This document shows, piece by piece, positions 16,750-26,042 of a stretch of DNA of 40,579 nt (position 1 is the first letter of the stretch; each line of letters starts with the position of its first letter). The DNA comes from an uncultured Chlorobiaceae bacterium. GTDB lineage: Bacteria > Bacteroidota > Chlorobiia > Chlorobiales > Chlorobiaceae. The notes beneath the pieces are model-generated. The model saw nothing but the letters and a program-made list of their open reading frames with translations, did not search any database and had not been told where the DNA came from. Location of the stretch: contig CAISRC010000002.1 in assembly GCA_903887845.1 (NCBI GenBank), positions 1-40,579 on the forward strand, written 5' to 3'. A program made the translations under genes and the position numbers.

Positions 16750-17390
16750 GAAGTGTGGCGTACAGCCCGGATAAAGGCTTCTATTTTTTCAGGATCCTTG
16801 ATGCCGGGCTCGCTTTCAACTCCGCTTGCCGTATCAACTCCGTATGGCTGAAAACGGCGGATTGCCTCACTGACATTTTCAGCATTCATTCCTCCCGCAA
16901 GTATGGCATAGCATGAGCTTCTGATTTGGTTGAAGATACGCGCGGCAAGTGACGCTCCGATGCTCTCTCCAGTTCCTCCAGCCATGTCTGGCCGGTACGC
17001 ATCAAAGAGGAAACTCCTGATGCCGCTTTTTGCGGCGAACTCAAAGACCTCTTCTACCGCAAAATTGTCTTCAGGGCGAAACACTCGAACAACCTTTGCC
17101 GCTGTAATTGATTTCGCCTGTTCCGGACTGTACCGGTCGCTATGCAACTGTGCAATCTGCAAGTTACAGAGACGGCAAATGGCATTGATCTCTTCAGGGG
17201 AGTGTTCCACGAAGATACCGGCCGACTGAACAAACGGCGGCAGTTTATCAATAATTTCCTTTGCCTTTTCGGGTGCAATCAGTCGCGGACTCAGGCTGCT
17301 GAAATTAAAGCCGAGGGCGTCGGCGCCAGCATGAGCGGCATCGAGAGCATCCTGAAGGCGGGTTATACCGCAGATCTTGATTTTTGTCAT
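16746..17390 (-). CDS. trpF: Phosphoribosylanthranilate isomerase
   Basis: 214 residues of the TrpF TIM barrel: KIKICGITRLQDAL with the catalytic cysteine at the N-terminus, DALGFNFSSLSPR, VQSAGIFVEHSPEEI, FLFDAYRP with the catalytic aspartate, AGGMNAENV and GVDTASGVESEPGIKDP for phosphate binding. It isomerises phosphoribosylanthranilate in tryptophan synthesis. It stands alone, with no other trp gene beside it, which is common in this phylum. The ATG at 17390 is preferred to the TTG one codon earlier. Confidence 0.95.
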   Translation of the reverse strand: MTKIKICGITRLQDALDAAHAGADALGFNFSSLSPRLIAPEKAKEIIDKLPPFVQSAGIFVEHSPEEINAICRLCNLQIAQLHSDRYSPEQAKSITAAKVVRVFRPEDNFAVEEVFEFAAKSGIRSFLFDAYRPDMAGGTGESIGASLAARIFNQIRSSCYAILAGGMNAENVSEAIRRFQPYGVDTASGVESEPGIKDPEKIEAFIRAVRHTS

Positions 17391-17468
17391 CAATTATATT
17401 CAAATTATGTTGTCAACAGGCGGTAAAGCTGGTTCACTGAACGAAAGATACGCTAAAACGCGGTAACC

Positions 17469-17535
17469 TGGGAGCGCCGAACTCCAGCTCGGCAACAAAA
17501 TGCAGAAGAAGCCGAGCTCCAGCTCGGCGCTCCCA
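17469..17535. repeat. Imperfect inverted repeat with CCAGCTCGGC arms
   Basis: Two 25-base arms (17469-17493 and 17511-17535) are inverted copies apart from a few mismatches in the middle, and each also contains a GAGCTC-centred palindrome. They lie in the gap between trpF and tRNA-Gln. The sequence style (GGAGCGCCGA, CCAGCTCGGC) is that of dispersed intergenic palindromic repeats seen in many bacterial genomes. Confidence 0.75.
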
Positions 17536-17653
17536 GAGAAGAGGGGGTTCGAGGTACCAGCGCTCCTGGGTAAGCTCGTTATACTCAAGCTGTTTTTATT
17601 TTCTCATATTGTGCGTATATTAAAAGCCGATCATGATTTAAAGATTGCAGCAA

Positions 17654-17725
17654 TGGGGCGTCGCCAAGTGGTAAGGCATCGGCCTTTGGAGCCGACATCC
17701 GCAGGTTCGAATCCTGCCGCCCCAG
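17654..17725 (+). tRNA. tRNA-Gln (TTG)
   Basis: A full cloverleaf can be drawn: acceptor TGGGGCG/CGCCCCA, the glutamine-specific U1-A72 start, anticodon stem TCGGC/GCCGA with loop CTTTGGA and anticodon TTG at 17686-17688, and T arm GCAGG-TTCGAAT-CCTGC. The CCA end is not encoded. It stands alone with its own terminator. Confidence 0.97.
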
Positions 17726-17736
17726 CACCGCAAAAC

Positions 17737-17767
17737 AAAAAAGCAACCTCCAGAGGTTGCTTTTTTG
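17737..17767. terminator. Bidirectional terminator between tRNA-Gln and ahcY
   Basis: GCAACCT/AGGTTGC is flanked by A-run on one side and T-run on the other, so it can end both tRNA-Gln (plus) and the metK-ahcY operon (minus, 25 bases past the ahcY stop). Confidence 0.9.
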
Positions 17768-17791
17768 TTTATAAGCGTTTGCCATGAGCCC

Positions 17792-19207
17792 TCAATAGCG
17801 ATAATGGTCGGGTTTGTACGGTCCATCAAGAGGTACGCCGATATACTCAGCCTGTTCATCGGTAAGCCGGGTAAGTTTTACTCCGAGCTGTTCAAGGTGC
17901 AGTCTTGCAACCTCTTCATCAAGCTCTTTCGGCAGCCGATAGACATCAATGGCATACTCTTTGGTCCAGAGCTCGATTTGAGCAAGCGTCTGGTTGGTAA
18001 ACGAGTTACTCATCACAAACGAAGGGTGACCGGTTGCACATCCAAGATTGACAAGGCGTCCCTCTGCAAGCAGATAGATGCAGTTGCCATTCTCAAAGGT
18101 GTACTTGTCCACCTGAGGCTTGATATTGAGCCTTTTCGCACCGGCATAAGCATAAAGCTGCTCAACCTGGATTTCGTTGTCGAAGTGGCCGATGTTGCAC
18201 ACAATAGCTTCATCCTTCATCTGTTTCATGTGTTCAAGGGTAATGACATCCTTGTTGCCAGTAGTGGTGACAAAAATGTTTCCTTCCTTGACCGCTTCAT
18301 CCATTGTGGAGACTTCGTAGCCCTCCATGGCTGCCTGCAAGGCGCAGATCGGATCAATTTCCGTAACGATTACCCTTGCACCATAAGCACGCATTGAGCG
18401 GGCTGAGCCCTTGCCCACATCGCCATAGCCAAGCACAACAACAACCTTCCCGGCAACCATGACGTCAGTTGCCCGTTTGATACCGTCTGCCAGTGACTCA
18501 CGGCATCCGTAGAGATTGTCAAATTTCGACTTGGTGACCGAGTCGTTGACGTTGATAGCAGGGAAGAGCAGTTCACCTTTTTCCATCATCTGGTAGAGGC
18601 GGTGGACGCCGGTAGTGGTCTCTTCCGAAACGCCCTTCATCTCAGCAGCAACCTTGTGCCAGCGCTGGTTGTCCTCTTCGAAGACCTCCCTGAGCTGCTG
18701 GTAGAGTGCTTTTTCCTCAGCATTTCCCGGAACTTTTTCAAGCATTTCCGGATTGTTCTCGATTTTGTAACCGAGAATGATCATCAATGTTGCATCACCG
18801 CCGTCATCGACAATCAGGTTTGGCCCCTTTCCGCCTTCAAATTCAAGGATCTGGCGGGTACACCACCAGTACTCTTCAAGCGTTTCGCCTTTCCAGGCAA
18901 AGACTGGTACACCGCTTTCCGCGATGGCGGCTGCTGCATGATCCTGGGTAGAGAAAATGTTGCAGCTTGCCCAGCGCACTTCTGCGCCGAGCTCCACAAG
19001 GGTTTCGATCAGCACGGCGGTCTGGATGGTCATGTGCAGGGAACCGGAAATACGGGCGCCTTTCAGCGGATATTTGCCTGCGTACTTCCGCCTGGTAGCC
19101 ATAAGGCCCGGCATCTCTTTTTCAGCGACATCAATTTCCTTCCGTCCCCATTCAGCAAGAGAGATATCAGCTACTTTATAATCAAGTGCCTTCGCGACTG
19201 TTGTCAT
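17792..19207 (-). CDS. ahcY: Adenosylhomocysteinase
   Basis: 471 residues, the length of the bacterial enzyme with its usual insert. Seen motifs are [15 protein letters not shown] (54-68), [15 protein letters not shown] (81-95), the NAD-binding [14 protein letters not shown], and the C-terminal KPDHYRY that closes the active site of the neighbouring subunit. It splits S-adenosylhomocysteine to adenosine and homocysteine, relieving product inhibition of methyltransferases. It follows metK after 34 bases and should share its leader RNA. Confidence 0.98.
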   Translation of the reverse strand: MTTVAKALDYKVADISLAEWGRKEIDVAEKEMPGLMATRRKYAGKYPLKGARISGSLHMTIQTAVLIETLVELGAEVRWASCNIFSTQDHAAAAIAESGVPVFAWKGETLEEYWWCTRQILEFEGGKGPNLIVDDGGDATLMIILGYKIENNPEMLEKVPGNAEEKALYQQLREVFEEDNQRWHKVAAEMKGVSEETTTGVHRLYQMMEKGELLFPAINVNDSVTKSKFDNLYGCRESLADGIKRATDVMVAGKVVVVLGYGDVGKGSARSMRAYGARVIVTEIDPICALQAAMEGYEVSTMDEAVKEGNIFVTTTGNKDVITLEHMKQMKDEAIVCNIGHFDNEIQVEQLYAYAGAKRLNIKPQVDKYTFENGNCIYLLAEGRLVNLGCATGHPSFVMSNSFTNQTLAQIELWTKEYAIDVYRLPKELDEEVARLHLEQLGVKLTRLTDEQAEYIGVPLDGPYKPDHYRY

Positions 19208-19241
19208 AGGAGTGTTTCTTGTTTTAAGACGTTGATATTGC

Positions 19242-20456
19242 TCAGGCCAGATTGAAAGCTTTTTTCAGCTCTGCAACCTTTTCGGTTTTTTCCCAAGGGA
19301 AGATATCGCGGCCGAAATGACCGTAGGCAGCAGTCTGCTGATAGCTCCATCCCTGAGGTTTGTCGAGGCTGAACCGTTTGATGATGGCCGCAGGACGAAG
19401 ATCGAAAATCACTTCAGCCTTTTCCTGGATCTGGGCATCATCAAAGCCTTGTTTTGCAGTATCATGCGTATTGATATAGATAGAGACCGGGCGTGCAACA
19501 CCGATGGCATAAGAGACCTGAACGGTGCATTTGTCAGCCAGTCCGGCGGCAACAATGTTTTTGGCAACGTGGCGTGCTGCATAAGCGGCACTGCGGTCAA
19601 CCTTTGAAGGATCCTTGCCGCTGAAGGCACCGCCGCCGTGAGGCGCCGCACCGCCGTATGTATCAACAATGATCTTCCGGCCGGTCAGGCCGGTATCACC
19701 GTGTGGTCCGCCGATAACAAAGCGTCCAGTCGGGTTGATATGAAACTTGGTGTTTTCGTCGATCAGGGATGCCGGAATGACAACCTTGACAACATTATTG
19801 ATGATGTCATTTTTAATGACTTCCTGCCATGCAGCTTCGCTGACGCCTTCCGGTTCCGGATCGTGCTGGGTTGAAACAACAACAGCATCAACACGCTTGA
19901 CGGTTTCGTTTTCATATTCAAGGGTAACCTGGCTCTTCGCATCAGGACGGAGGTAAGTCATGATTTTGCCCTCCTTGCGGATTTCTGCAAGTTTCTTGAC
20001 AAGCTGCTGGGCAAACTGGATTGCAGCAGGCATCAGCTCAGGGGTTTCTGTGCAGGCATAACCGAACATCATACCCTGATCACCTGCGCCGACACGGTCA
20101 AACTCGTCAGCAATCTCTTCTTTCCTGTCAACACCGCGATTGATATCGGGAGACTGACTGTGGAGCGCTGAAAGAACGCCGCATGAGTTGGCTTCAAACA
20201 TATACTCACCCTTGGTGTAGCCGATTTCGGTCACCACCTTGCGGGCAATGGTCTGGATATCAACAATTCCTTTAGTTGTAACTTCACCACCCACAATCAC
20301 CTGGCCAGTCGTTACAAAAGTTTCGCAGGCAACACGTGAATTGGAGTCCTGGCGAAGAAAATCATCGAGAACAGCATCGGAAATCTGATCGGCAACCTTG
20401 TCCGGGTGACCTTCTGATACAGATTCTGATGTAAAGAAATACCTTTTCTGTGACAT
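19242..20456 (-). CDS. metK: S-adenosylmethionine synthetase
   Basis: 404 residues with all MetK signatures: [19 protein letters not shown] at the N-terminus, [12 protein letters not shown] (123-134), [18 protein letters not shown] and the phosphate-loop [16 protein letters not shown] (274-289). It makes SAM from methionine and ATP. It is the first gene of an operon with ahcY, behind a structured leader of about 180 bases. Heavy SAM use for bacteriochlorophyll methylation would fit a green sulfur bacterium, by inference. Confidence 0.98.
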   Translation of the reverse strand: MSQKRYFFTSESVSEGHPDKVADQISDAVLDDFLRQDSNSRVACETFVTTGQVIVGGEVTTKGIVDIQTIARKVVTEIGYTKGEYMFEANSCGVLSALHSQSPDINRGVDRKEEIADEFDRVGAGDQGMMFGYACTETPELMPAAIQFAQQLVKKLAEIRKEGKIMTYLRPDAKSQVTLEYENETVKRVDAVVVSTQHDPEPEGVSEAAWQEVIKNDIINNVVKVVIPASLIDENTKFHINPTGRFVIGGPHGDTGLTGRKIIVDTYGGAAPHGGGAFSGKDPSKVDRSAAYAARHVAKNIVAAGLADKCTVQVSYAIGVARPVSIYINTHDTAKQGFDDAQIQEKAEVIFDLRPAAIIKRFSLDKPQGWSYQQTAAYGHFGRDIFPWEKTEKVAELKKAFNLA

Positions 20457-20509
20457 ATTTTCAATAAGGTTTTGGTTAAACGAATAACAATAACAACAAG
20501 AACAGGAAA

Positions 20510-20640
20510 AATTGACCCTGAGGAGAGATTTTCAGTGAGAGGATTTCACAGGGAAATGACTGGACACGGAAAAAACTTCTCCGGCAAGCCCGGAAAAATA
20601 ACGCTTTCCGGGAGCTTGCGGCACCGTGTCCATAGGTAAT
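20510..20640 (-). promoter_or_regulatory. Candidate SAM-Chlorobi leader RNA of metK-ahcY
   Basis: On the minus strand a 9-bp outer helix, TGGACACGG/CCGTGTCCA (20624-20632 with 20561-20569), encloses a strong inner arm (GCAAG/CTTGC, a 2-base bulge, then CCCGGA/TCCGGG, between 20584 and 20619). A second possible stem, CCCTG/CAGGG, lies nearer the gene (20549-20553 with 20516-20520). The SAM-Chlorobi motif is described only from Chlorobi and always upstream of operons with metK and ahcY, exactly this context. The ligand of the motif (SAM or SAH) has been proposed, not shown to my knowledge. Extents are approximate. Confidence 0.75.
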
Positions 20641-20704
20641 GGGGATGCCGATGAAAAATAAAGTCAAAATGTAAACATTCGCTTTCTTCTATGCAAAAAT
20701 TCTC

Positions 20705-21682
20705 TTATCCCACTTGAATTTCAGAATAATCGCCGACACTGATTTCATGAGGATTTCCGGTAATGCTGGCATTGCTCCCTATGATGGAGTGATTAAGCAT
20801 GATATGGATAACCCTGGATTCGCTGCCGATAATGGAATCCCGGACAATAGCATCCGTAATTTTAGAATTTTCGCCTATCGTGGCATTTGGACCAATAATG
20901 GCGTTTTTAATGATGGCATTATCGGCGATAAAAACTGGATCAACAATAATGCAGCCCGGGTACTCTTTTGTCGTGGTATTGTCCTGAAGAAGAATTTTAT
21001 TGGTTGAGAGGAGAGTATCAGGTTTGCCGCAGTCATACCAGCCGCTGACCGGAAAAGTGGTAAATGTCTCCCCCCCTTCGATCAAGAGCTGGAGTGCATC
21101 GGTGAGCTGGTACTCTCCCTTTGTTTTTATATTGTTGTCGATCAGATGGTCAATGGTGGTAAAGAGCGATCTTGACTGACGGAGAAAATAGAGGCCGACA
21201 ATAGCAAGGTTACTGACAGGAGTATCTGGCTTTTCCACCAGTTTCAGGATTTTATTGCCATCAGTTACAGCTACTCCGAATCGTCTCGGGTCATCGACCT
21301 CTTTTACTCCCAATGTTGAAAATGGACTTTTCAGTACCGTCTCAAGATCTACGTCAAAAATGGTGTCGCCGAGAATGATGAAAAGCGGCTCATTGTCAAT
21401 AATGTTGGGTTTGCACATCCAGATAGCATGGGCAAGTCCGAGAAGATCCGTTTGCTGAACAAAGGTGAATTTGATCGTGTAATGTTTTCGCAGCCATTCT
21501 TCAACCATGTTGCCAAGATAGCCCACAATGACGATGGCTTCATCGATACCTGCTGCGATAAGCTTGTCCATAATGTGGCCGATAATCGGTTTCCCTGCCA
21601 CATTAAGCAATACTTTCGGCTGTGAAAAAGTATGTGGGCGTAAACGGGTACCGACACCCGCAACAGGAATAATTGCTTTCAT
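20705..21682 (-). CDS. Sugar-phosphate nucleotidyltransferase with hexapeptide C-terminus
   Basis: 325 residues. The N-terminal nucleotidyltransferase fold starts with the signature AIIPVAGVGTRLRPHT (3-18), with KPIIGHIMDKLI, the LGDTIF metal aspartate and VEKPDTPVSNLAIVG. From about residue 245 there are left-handed beta-helix repeats (DNAIIKNAIIGPNATIGENS, ITDAIVRDSIIGS). It is like glucose-1-phosphate thymidylyl- or uridylyltransferases feeding sugar-nucleotide synthesis; the exact base and sugar cannot be read. It stands alone, divergent from the Nudix gene. Confidence 0.88.
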   Translation of the reverse strand: MKAIIPVAGVGTRLRPHTFSQPKVLLNVAGKPIIGHIMDKLIAAGIDEAIVIVGYLGNMVEEWLRKHYTIKFTFVQQTDLLGLAHAIWMCKPNIIDNEPLFIILGDTIFDVDLETVLKSPFSTLGVKEVDDPRRFGVAVTDGNKILKLVEKPDTPVSNLAIVGLYFLRQSRSLFTTIDHLIDNNIKTKGEYQLTDALQLLIEGGETFTTFPVSGWYDCGKPDTLLSTNKILLQDNTTTKEYPGCIIVDPVFIADNAIIKNAIIGPNATIGENSKITDAIVRDSIIGSESRVIHIMLNHSIIGSNASITGNPHEISVGDYSEIQVG

Positions 21683-21884
21683 GTTTTCTCAATGGTTTTT
21701 GGTTATAACACACACACTATATGCTGTTATTCTTACATTTATCAAAAAGACAGTATAAAAAATATTTGGCTTAACTGGTGGCAGATTGCTGCTAAATAAA
21801 GAAATCAGTTGTATTTTGCGCGCACGGAATTCATATTTCTACACTGTTGAAATCAAAAGAGCTCGATAAAATTGATGTTATGTT

Positions 21885-22289
21885 ATGGCGGAACGGCTAA
21901 AGGGAGTATTCAGGCAGTCGGGGGTTATCCCGGTACTTGACAATAGGCTCGTCCTTATTACTTCCAGAAAATCCGAGCGCTGGATCATTCCCAAGGGATA
22001 TGTCGAAAAAGGATTATCTCCTGCAGATTCTGCAGCTAAAGAGGCTTACGAGGAAGCTGGCTTGATAGGAGTTGTTCATTACAAAAAAGCCGGTCAGTTC
22101 CGATACCGCAAGTTCGGGAAACACTTTTCGGTTCAGGTCTATCCGCTTTTCATTGAAACCATGCTTGATGAGTGGGATGAGATGCACGACCGTCGCCGCA
22201 AGCTTGTTACTCCGGCTGAGGCTGTTGAAATGGTTTATCATGAGGAGCTCAGGCAGCTTATTGCAAATTTTTTCGGGCACAATTTATAG
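21885..22289 (+). CDS. Nudix hydrolase, DIPP-like
   Basis: 134 residues with a Nudix box between G38 and G59 (GYVEKGLSPADSAAKEAYEE then AG), preceded by WIIPKG. Two consensus positions differ: the Glu after the first G-x5 is Leu and the Arg of REXXEE is Lys. Both changes are common in the subgroup resembling diphosphoinositol-polyphosphate or diadenosine-polyphosphate hydrolases, and the metal-binding EEAG end is intact. It therefore probably removes a nucleotide or phosphate from a diphosphate compound. The tRNA cluster follows 69 bases later. Confidence 0.85.
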   Translation: MAERLKGVFRQSGVIPVLDNRLVLITSRKSERWIIPKGYVEKGLSPADSAAKEAYEEAGLIGVVHYKKAGQFRYRKFGKHFSVQVYPLFIETMLDEWDEMHDRRRKLVTPAEAVEMVYHEELRQLIANFFGHNL

Positions 22290-22358
22290 TGTGGTTAAGA
22301 AAAATTTTATTTTTTGTAATCAATGTTCTTATGCTATATTGGGCCTTCCCTTAATGAT

Positions 22359-22431
22359 CGGGGTGTGGCGCAGTTGGTAGCGTGCCTGCTTTGGGAGCAG
22401 GAGGTCCCGAGTTCGAGTCTCGGCACCCCGA
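22359..22431 (+). tRNA. tRNA-Pro (TGG)
   Basis: Acceptor CGGGGTG/CACCCCG, anticodon stem CCTGC/GCAGG with loop TTTGGGA, anticodon TGG at 22392-22394, T arm CCGAG-TTCGAGT-CTCGG. It is the first of four tRNAs within 355 bases on the same strand, likely one transcript. Confidence 0.96.
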
Positions 22432-22458
22432 CAAGTAAAGGTTCTCAAGATTGAAGCG

Positions 22459-22531
<73 letters not shown>

Positions 22532-22559
22532 CGAATAAAAAGTCCGTATGATTGTAGAC

Positions 22560-22634
22560 GGTGATTGTAGCTCAGTTGGTTAGAGCGCCAGGTTGTGGCC
22601 CTGGAGGCCGGGGGTTCGAGTCCCCTCATTCACC
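22560..22634 (+). tRNA. tRNA-His (GTG)
   Basis: The extra G(-1) at 22560 facing C73 is the hallmark of tRNA-His. The acceptor GTGATTG/CATTCAC has a T-T mismatch at pair 5-68. The anticodon stem CCAGG/CCTGG holds GTG at 22595-22597, and the T arm is GGGGG-TTCGAGT-CCCCT. Confidence 0.95.
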
Positions 22635-22641
22635 CATAGAA

Positions 22642-22713
22642 GGCCCCATCGACTAGTGGTTAGGTCATCACCCTTTCAAGGTGGTAGCACGGGTTCGAAT
22701 CCCGTTGGGGTCA
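22642..22713 (+). tRNA. tRNA-Glu (TTC)
   Basis: Acceptor GGCCCCA/TGGGGTC with one G-T pair, anticodon stem TCACC/GGTGG with loop CTTTCAA, anticodon TTC at 22675-22677, T arm ACGGG-TTCGAAT-CCCGT. CCA is not encoded. Confidence 0.96.
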
Positions 22714-22719
22714 CTCAAT

Positions 22720-22754
22720 AAAGCTCTGTTCGTTGCCGGTACAGAGCTTTTTTT
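22720..22754 (+). terminator. Terminator of the tRNA cluster
   Basis: AAGCTCTGT/ACAGAGCTT with an 11-base loop, followed by a run of seven or more T. It ends 23 bases before the pheT start and so separates the tRNAs from pheT. Confidence 0.9.
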
Positions 22755-22777
22755 GTTCATGAAAGCAGATCTCTCCT

Positions 22778-25189
22778 ATGAAAATATCTGTCAGTTGGCT
22801 CAAAGATTTTCTGCCTCATTTTTCTTCCGATACCTCTTCGCTTGTTGAAAAACTGACATTTCTCGGGCTTGAGGTAGAAGAAGTTCAGGAGCACTCTCTC
22901 CCTGACGACCTCGTGGTTGTCGGTAGAATTATTGAAGTTCTGCCGCATCCCAATGCAGAACGATTGACATTGTGCTGTGTGGATGTTGGCCGTGAAGAAC
23001 CCTTGCAGATTGTCTGCGGCGCCCCGAATGTTAAAGCAGGGATGCTTGTACCGGTAGCAACCGAAAAGGCGAAACTTCAGCTTCGTGACGGCCAGACCAT
23101 TACCATCAAACCATCAAAAATACGTGGTGAACGCTCCTTCGGGATGATTTGTGCCGCTGACGAACTTGGTCTTTCAGACGACCATTCCGGAGTTATGGAG
23201 CTTGATTCATCATGTATCATAGGCCAACCCTTCTCCCGTTTCCTTGACGGTGACGTGGTACTTGATATTGCCGTTACGCCAAACAGGCCCGATGTTCTCT
23301 CCCACCTTGGTGTGGCAAGGGAGCTCGCAGGGCGCGATCAGATCCACTATCCTTCCCGGCACCCGGTCTCATTTTCAAAGTCAGGTGATCTGGTTGAGGT
23401 TCTGGACGAAGCAGCATGCCCATATTACACAGGCGTGGTCATTCGCGGGATAACCGTTGCCCAGTCTCCCGAATGGTTACGGAAAAAGCTTGAAAGTATT
23501 GGTCTCAGGCCAAAAAACAATATCGTTGATATTACCAACTATATTCTTCATGCGCTTGGTCAGCCCCTTCATGCCTTCGATCTTGCCAGACTTGCCGGAG
23601 AACGGGTGGTGATACGGAGCGACATGCGGGGAGAATTTGCCGCCATCAATCAGCAGCTCATCCGGGTTGAACCCGGAATGCCGGTCATTTGCGATGCACT
23701 GAAACCGGTTGCTCTGGCAGGCGTCATGGGAGGGATTGATTCAGCCGTCAGTGATACCACAACAGACATTTTACTTGAATCGGCTTACTTTGATCCCTCA
23801 ATGATCCGGAAATCTGCAAAAAAAGCAGCGCTTTCCTCAGACGCCTCCTATCGTTACGAGCGAGGTATCGACCCACAAAACGTCAGGCGGTCGTCAGAGT
23901 GTGCCGTAGCGCTGATACTCGAGCTGGCTGGCGGGAGTATTGAAGAGGCACAGGAGCGGGGTTCCATGCCTGCTGCATTGCGGAAGGTCACCTTGCGTCC
24001 ATCACGGGTCAATGCCTTGCTCGGCAGTTCGATCAGTGCGGTCGATATGGTCGAGATGCTTGAGCGGATAGGCTTTTCAGCAGAAGGAACGACCGGGGAG
24101 TCTCTGAGCATTGAAGTGCCATCCTTCAGGGTTGATGTTTCTGAAGAGATTGATCTTGTCGAAGAGGTTGTCCGCCTCTATGGTTACGACAACATTCAGC
24201 CCTCATCACAGATGGCGACCATCTATCCGCAGTCGCGCAAACATCCGGAATTTTTTCCCGACTTCCTCCGCTCACTGCTTGTTGGTTTGAATTTCAGGGA
24301 AATTCTGACCAATCCACTCATGAAAAGAGAGGATGCAGGATTGTTCAGCGACCGACTTGTTGGAGTGCTTAATCCTATCAGTGAAGGACTTGAGGTTCTC
24401 CGGCCAGGTCTGGTGCCCGGATTTCTAAAGGTTATCAGCCATAATATCCGGCATGGCAATCGGGATCAGAGACTCTTTGAGGTTGCCAGGGGATTTCAGA
24501 GCAATCCAGAGAGTGAACGTTGTGGTGAGTCGCGGCTCAACGGCTACAAGGAGCAGGAGTATCTTGTTATAGCGTTGACGGGTAGCCGTTTTCCAAGAAT
24601 CTGGAATCAGTCGTCCGAAAAGGTTGATTTTTACGATCTCATGGGCTCTGTCGAGATGCTTCTTGAAAAGCTGAATTTGCTTGATAAATCAGCAGTGAAT
24701 CTTTATAATAAAAATGCTGTCGGCATTGACGTGGAGTTGACAGAAAAAGGAAGTACCCGCTCATTCAGAGTGGGGGCGGTTCAGCAGGTTGCTGATGACC
24801 TGTTAAAGAAATTTGATATCGCTCAGGATGTTTATGTAGCGGAAATTGATATGGCAGTTCTGGAATGCTGTTTCAATTCAGATGTCACTTATGACCCGCC
24901 GTCCAGATTTCCAGTTGTTCAGAGGGATATATCGCTTATTTTGCCGCCGGATGTTACCGTTCAGTCACTGGTAGAGCTTGTACGTTCAAGTGACTCGTTG
25001 ATCAGGGGTGTCTCGGTTTTTGACCTTTTCGAGCGCACCCGCGAGGATGGAGGAGAGCGCAGTGTAGCACTTTCTCTTGAAATTGTCGATCATAAGGGAA
25101 CATTACAGGAAGAGAGAATCAGCGATATTCTTTCGAAAGTCGGCAGTGATGCCGAAAGTAAACTTGGTGCGGTGATTCGACAAGTCTGA
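22778..25189 (+). CDS. pheT: Phenylalanyl-tRNA synthetase beta subunit
   Basis: 803 residues, the normal length. The N-terminus MKISVSWLKDFLP is typical. An EMAP-II-like tRNA-binding domain lies at about 40-150 (VGRIIEVLPHPNAERLTLC, IVCGAPNVKAG), then the B3/B4 editing region (VTPNRPDVLSHLGVARELAG), B5 (EEIDLVEEVVRLYGYDNI near 470), the catalytic-core-like domain, and a C-terminal ferredoxin-like anticodon-binding domain from about 710 (PPSRFPVVQRDISLILP). It charges tRNA-Phe as an (alpha-beta)2 complex; pheS is not in the window. Confidence 0.98.
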   Translation: MKISVSWLKDFLPHFSSDTSSLVEKLTFLGLEVEEVQEHSLPDDLVVVGRIIEVLPHPNAERLTLCCVDVGREEPLQIVCGAPNVKAGMLVPVATEKAKLQLRDGQTITIKPSKIRGERSFGMICAADELGLSDDHSGVMELDSSCIIGQPFSRFLDGDVVLDIAVTPNRPDVLSHLGVARELAGRDQIHYPSRHPVSFSKSGDLVEVLDEAACPYYTGVVIRGITVAQSPEWLRKKLESIGLRPKNNIVDITNYILHALGQPLHAFDLARLAGERVVIRSDMRGEFAAINQQLIRVEPGMPVICDALKPVALAGVMGGIDSAVSDTTTDILLESAYFDPSMIRKSAKKAALSSDASYRYERGIDPQNVRRSSECAVALILELAGGSIEEAQERGSMPAALRKVTLRPSRVNALLGSSISAVDMVEMLERIGFSAEGTTGESLSIEVPSFRVDVSEEIDLVEEVVRLYGYDNIQPSSQMATIYPQSRKHPEFFPDFLRSLLVGLNFREILTNPLMKREDAGLFSDRLVGVLNPISEGLEVLRPGLVPGFLKVISHNIRHGNRDQRLFEVARGFQSNPESERCGESRLNGYKEQEYLVIALTGSRFPRIWNQSSEKVDFYDLMGSVEMLLEKLNLLDKSAVNLYNKNAVGIDVELTEKGSTRSFRVGAVQQVADDLLKKFDIAQDVYVAEIDMAVLECCFNSDVTYDPPSRFPVVQRDISLILPPDVTVQSLVELVRSSDSLIRGVSVFDLFERTREDGGERSVALSLEIVDHKGTLQEERISDILSKVGSDAESKLGAVIRQV

Positions 25190-25202
25190 TCCTCTTTGTT
25201 CT

Positions 25203-25508
25203 ATGCAAGATTTTGACGGGCAAAACATTAAGGTTGACGTCAACCTTCTTGAAAAAAATATTGAACTGCTCATTGTCCAGTTGACTGACTGCCGGAAAGA
25301 GAATGATGTATTGCGTTCTGAACTTTCAAGTCTTCAGAATATTCTCAGGTCTTTCAAGTTGCCAGGAACAGTCGGTTCCACCGGTATTGACGCTGGCGGC
25401 GTGCTTGATGGAGTGTTTGCCTATGCAGAAAAAGGGCAGGTGAAACAGAAGTTGGTTCTGATTCTGCAGAAAATAGAAACGGAGCTTAGAAACAATCAGA
25501 CATTGTAA
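25203..25508 (+). CDS. Small coiled-coil protein between pheT and zapA
   Basis: 101 residues. The first half is a predicted coiled coil (VNLLEKNIELLIVQLTDCRK, NDVLRSELSSLQNILRSF), and the second half is short and hydrophilic. It lies 13 bases after pheT and 9 bases before zapA, so all three are probably co-transcribed. The position next to zapA and the coiled-coil form recall ZapB-like partners of ZapA, but no sequence signature proves it. Confidence 0.75.
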   Translation: MQDFDGQNIKVDVNLLEKNIELLIVQLTDCRKENDVLRSELSSLQNILRSFKLPGTVGSTGIDAGGVLDGVFAYAEKGQVKQKLVLILQKIETELRNNQTL

Positions 25509-25517
25509 CGTAATGAG

Positions 25518-25781
25518 ATGGAAAAAATTGATGTAAATGTTTATGGTGACAGTTATCCTCTAAGGTCTGAGAGAAGGGAGTTGACAGAAAAAGCTGCCCG
25601 TGATGTTGACAGGGTGATGAGGCTTTTTGCTGAAAAGGCTCCGACATTTGGAGCAGCAAAGCTGGCTGTTCTTGCGGCAATTCAGTTTGCCGAGAAAAAG
25701 ATCGAACTTGAAGAGGAGATGGCGTCGCTGAAACAGAACATTGCCCGGCTGAATGTTTTTATTGGGCAAAATCTGCAATAA
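25518..25781 (+). CDS. zapA: Cell division protein ZapA
   Basis: 87 residues of the ZapA family: IDVNVYGDSYPLR at the N-terminus, the DVDRVMRLFAEKAP helix that in other ZapA proteins follows the RE..EKAA turn, and a C-terminal coiled coil (LEEEMASLKQNIARLNVF). ZapA cross-links FtsZ filaments at the division ring. The order zapA - structured RNA - rny recalls the zapA-6S RNA linkage known in several phyla. Confidence 0.88.
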   Translation: MEKIDVNVYGDSYPLRSERRELTEKAARDVDRVMRLFAEKAPTFGAAKLAVLAAIQFAEKKIELEEEMASLKQNIARLNVFIGQNLQ

Positions 25782-25807
25782 ACCGTTACATTAAAAGAGA
25801 ACGAGTA

Positions 25808-26042
25808 TCCGCACCGGTTGATTGAGGTGGTTGTAAGGTACAAGAACTAACATCAAAAAACAGGGAGCCCAGCTCTTCTTTTTGATTGCAGGCCTTATTG
25901 AATTTTCCAGACTCCTTGAGGAGGAAAGTTTGAGAACACTGGACACAGTGGTTCCATTGGAAGCAAAAAATCTGAAGGAGGCGCCCACCGTGTATCACGG
26001 GTTCTTGAATCTTACACACCTTGTCATGGTGCGGTTTTTTTT
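25808..26042 (+). ncRNA. ssrS: Structured RNA, probable 6S RNA
   Basis: The 316-base gap between zapA and rny folds into one long rod. CCGCACC (25809-25815) pairs with GGTGCGG (26028-26034), which runs straight into eight T residues. A second helix pairs 25825-25847 with 26001-26021 (AGGTG/CACCT, GTAAG/CTTAC, CAAGAAC/GTTCTTG). Inside are smaller hairpins, including ATCAAAAA/TTTTTGAT and CACTG/CAGTG. A closing rod, an internal open region, about 235 bases and the place after zapA all fit 6S RNA, the RNA polymerase-binding regulator. I could not match the family consensus, so the name is inferred; that it is a structured RNA with a terminator is firm. Confidence 0.6.

Noticed and set aside
25915-25945. 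GAGGAAAGT in the zapA-rny gap, which recalls the conserved 5' block of RNase P RNA
   Set aside because: The other RNase P blocks (such as ACAGAAACCCGGCTTA-like) are missing and the transcript is too short; the rod fold and context favour 6S RNA.
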